Below are positions 33,692 through 35,069 of a stretch of 35,069 nt of DNA, piece by piece. Each line of letters begins with the position of its first letter. The stretch's first letter is position 1. The translations under genes were made by a program, and so were the position numbers. The stretch is from Verrucomicrobiaceae bacterium. GTDB lineage: Bacteria > Verrucomicrobiota > Verrucomicrobiia > Verrucomicrobiales > Verrucomicrobiaceae. The stretch is from NCBI GenBank assembly GCA_021298725.1, contig JAJTDU010000017.1:1-35069 (forward strand), read 5' to 3'. A model generated the notes under the pieces. That model saw nothing but the letters and a program-made list of their open reading frames with translations, searched no databases and had not been told where the DNA came from.

Positions 33692-34034
33692 TCGTCGAGA
33701 TTCGCGGCAGCGTCGTGGAATCGAAGCGAAGCGTAGATAGACAGCACGAAGTGCTGCCCGAAGGGTGAGCGAAGCGAATCAATGCGGTGGCAAGCGCTCA
33801 GGCGCGACACCGCTGTCGCGTGCCGGACGGTGTTCCTTGGCCTCAGCACATCCTTCCTACGCTCGACGGCGGTGTCGTCGGGGCAAAGGCTAGCGCCTTG
33901 CCCCTTTGCCACCGCACTTCACGACGCTTCGCGACAAAGCTCCCCTTTATCCATCACCCAAACGCGAGCACGTGCGCCTGGCCTTCCTGACCCGGCCCGC
34001 ACGGTGTTTTTCAGCAGGCCACCCAGCATCCGCC
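33692..34034. other. Palindrome-rich non-coding region
   Basis: No convincing gene lies in this 343-nt gap between the convergent giant heme protein and kinase genes. Three strong hairpins and one wide inverted repeat are present: CAGCAC/GTGCTG (33742-33756, loop GAA); CGCGACA/TGTCGCG (33803-33820, loop CCGC); GGGGCAA with GGC, pairing with GCC and TTGCCCC (33880-33904, loop TAGC, one bulged A); and TGCGGTGGCAA (33783-33793) with TTGCCACCGCA (33906-33916), a perfect 11-bp pair enclosing the last two. Further out, 33702-33720 and 33917-33933 are roughly reverse-complementary. It may be a repeat cluster, a non-autonomous mobile element or a structured RNA; it could also terminate both genes. 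Confidence 0.55.
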
Positions 34035-35069
34035 TCATTCCTGCACGCTGATTTTCACCTGCGGATCAGGCTTCGCGATGCCTTTCTTTTCCCAGATGAC
34101 GCGTTGGTGAGTGGTGAGGATTTTCACGGTGAGGTTCTGGGTGCGCTCGCCGAAGTCGCCATCGGTGCGGTTCCAGATCACGATGGATTCAATCGGCAGG
34201 TCCTGGCTCAGGTCGAGCTGCCACCAGGGGTTGCTTTTGCGGCCATCGGTGTGGGAAACGCTGGCGGTTTTGGGCATGTCGCCATCGGTGTTTCCGTCGA
34301 TAGCGAGGGCTGCCGTGCCTCCGGTGGAGATGCTGCTTTGGCTAGCCTCACCTTTGAGGGCGATGTTGCCCCCATCACTGAAGACCTGCACCTCGGCGAG
34401 ATTGAGCGCCGCTTTGCCCGGCAGCTCAATGCGGACGTAGCGCCCCTTCACCCGCGTAGCCTCCGGCTTGGAGGGCGCGGCAGAGGCGGTGGTGGCAGGG
34501 AGCGAGGAGTCCGCCGTGGCGGTGGTGGCATCCCCGCGCTTCAACCAGGACTGCCAATCCCATTCACGCAGCAGCGGCCAGGCCAACCCACCCAGGAGGG
34601 CGATGGCGATGCCATTGAGCGCCACAGCGACGAAAAGGCGACCGGCGGATGATTTTTTCGCGGGAGCGGAGGCTTGGGGGCGGGCTGCCGCTTTCGCGGC
34701 CTCCGCGGTGGCTTTGGAGACGATGGGCTTGGGTTTCGGCGCATTGGGATGCGCGGCAGAAGTCAGCGGGGTGGTCTGCGTGCCGGCGGCCATCTGCGGT
34801 GCCTGCTGCGGCATGTAAATGAAGCCGCTGTGCAGGGTGGGCATGAGCATTTCGAGCGCCTGGGCCACGGAATGCGGGCGCTGACGTGGGTCTGGCCGTA
34901 GCAGCCAGGTGAGCCAGTCCCTAAGCGGCGGATCAAGGTCTGGCCGCAGGTGCGCCAGCACGGGACCAGCGTCGAAGGCCTGCCATTGCTGGATGAGATC
35001 GGCCGCGTCTTCTCCCTGCGCGGGTGCGGAGTTCGTGGCGAGGCAGAAGAGACTCGCGGCGGCGGTGAA
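34035..35069 (-). CDS. Ser/Thr protein kinase with C-terminal discoidin-like domain (partial)
   Basis: The last 344 residues are present; the start lies beyond the window edge. The frame is open to 35069. The first part is the C-lobe of a Hanks-type kinase: FTAAASLFCLATNSAPAQG, later DWLTWLLRPDPRQRP, where the conserved Arg of subdomain XI is in RQRP. A Pro/Ala/Lys-rich linker and one membrane helix (GRLFVAVALNGIAIALLGGL) follow, so the kinase is cytoplasmic and the C-terminus is outside. The outer part (about 185-340) resembles an F5/8-type C (discoidin) domain: NLAEVQVFSDGGNIALKG, AALAIDGNTDGD, WWQLDLSQDLPIESIVIW and the later VKILTTHQRVIW. Such domains bind sugars or lipids and could sense an external ligand. 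The kinase active site itself is not visible. Confidence 0.85.
   Translation of the reverse strand, partial: FTAAASLFCLATNSAPAQGEDAADLIQQWQAFDAGPVLAHLRPDLDPPLRDWLTWLLRPDPRQRPHSVAQALEMLMPTLHSGFIYMPQQAPQMAAGTQTTPLTSAAHPNAPKPKPIVSKATAEAAKAAARPQASAPAKKSSAGRLFVAVALNGIAIALLGGLAWPLLREWDWQSWLKRGDATTATADSSLPATTASAAPSKPEATRVKGRYVRIELPGKAALNLAEVQVFSDGGNIALKGEASQSSISTGGTAALAIDGNTDGDMPKTASVSHTDGRKSNPWWQLDLSQDLPIESIVIWNRTDGDFGERTQNLTVKILTTHQRVIWEKKGIAKPDPQVKISVQE

Noticed and set aside
1-35069. tRNA or rRNA genes
   Set aside because: While reading both strands I saw no convincing cloverleaf with a GTTCRANNC-type T-loop and no rRNA-like conserved stretch; a covariance search was not possible.

Overview
The window reads as a GC-rich chromosome segment of a Verrucomicrobiota bacterium, probably near Prosthecobacter/Verrucomicrobium. 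Pointers to this are two secreted c-type-heme proteins of kinds typical of the Planctomycetota-Verrucomicrobiota group (a beta-propeller protein ending in the PVC heme-binding domain, and a giant WD40/DUF1549/DUF1553 protein), a eukaryote-like Ser/Thr kinase with a C-terminal discoidin-like domain, and several palindromic intergenic repeat families. The assignment rests on recognised families, not on a database search.

Layout. 1-2720: pyruvate dehydrogenase genes pdhB and pdhC, separated by a hicB antitoxin gene and a beheaded hicA toxin remnant. 2730-5760 (minus): a SAM methyltransferase-like gene and a secreted coiled-coil/TPR protein. 5950-6755: a glycosyltransferase-like gene broken by one extra base. 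6853-8713: a compact cassette of a GbsR/MarR-type regulator, two small membrane proteins and a DCC-family (DUF393) thiol-disulfide protein, the last three overlapping by 4 nt each. 8775-14705: secreted PVC heme protein, M1 metallopeptidase and a DUF6702-like secreted protein. 14699-17521 (minus): an orphan membrane protein, a sugar-phosphate isomerase/epimerase-like protein, ClpP and a Gdx/SugE-type SMR exporter. 17566-17886: a decayed gene with an internal stop. 17999-20613: a housekeeping cluster, prs-rplY-pth-rpsF, closed by a strong terminator. 20697-22769: divergent NYN/OST-HTH protein and a membrane M48-like peptidase. 23089-28540 (minus): a Wadjet/Mks-type SMC locus jetA-jetB-jetC without a visible jetD, with a one-base frameshift in jetC and an inverted pair of REP-like palindromes directly after it. 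28700-33691: the 1663-residue heme/WD40/DUF1549/DUF1553 protein. 33692-34034: a palindrome-rich non-coding stretch. 34035-35069 (minus): C-terminal part of the kinase-discoidin protein, cut by the window edge.

How the parts relate. pdhB and pdhC supply E1-beta and E2 of pyruvate dehydrogenase. prs-rplY-pth-rpsF is a standard nucleotide/translation cluster. JetA, JetB and JetC correspond to the kleisin, the KITE-like subunit and the SMC ATPase of a condensin-like complex that in other bacteria removes plasmids when paired with the nuclease JetD; without JetD, and with jetC frameshifted, this copy is either decaying, mis-assembled at one base, or working with a partner elsewhere. The most promising little-described items are the regulator/membrane/DCC cassette, the JetD-less Jet locus, and the REP-like pair whose two stems differ by compensatory base changes.
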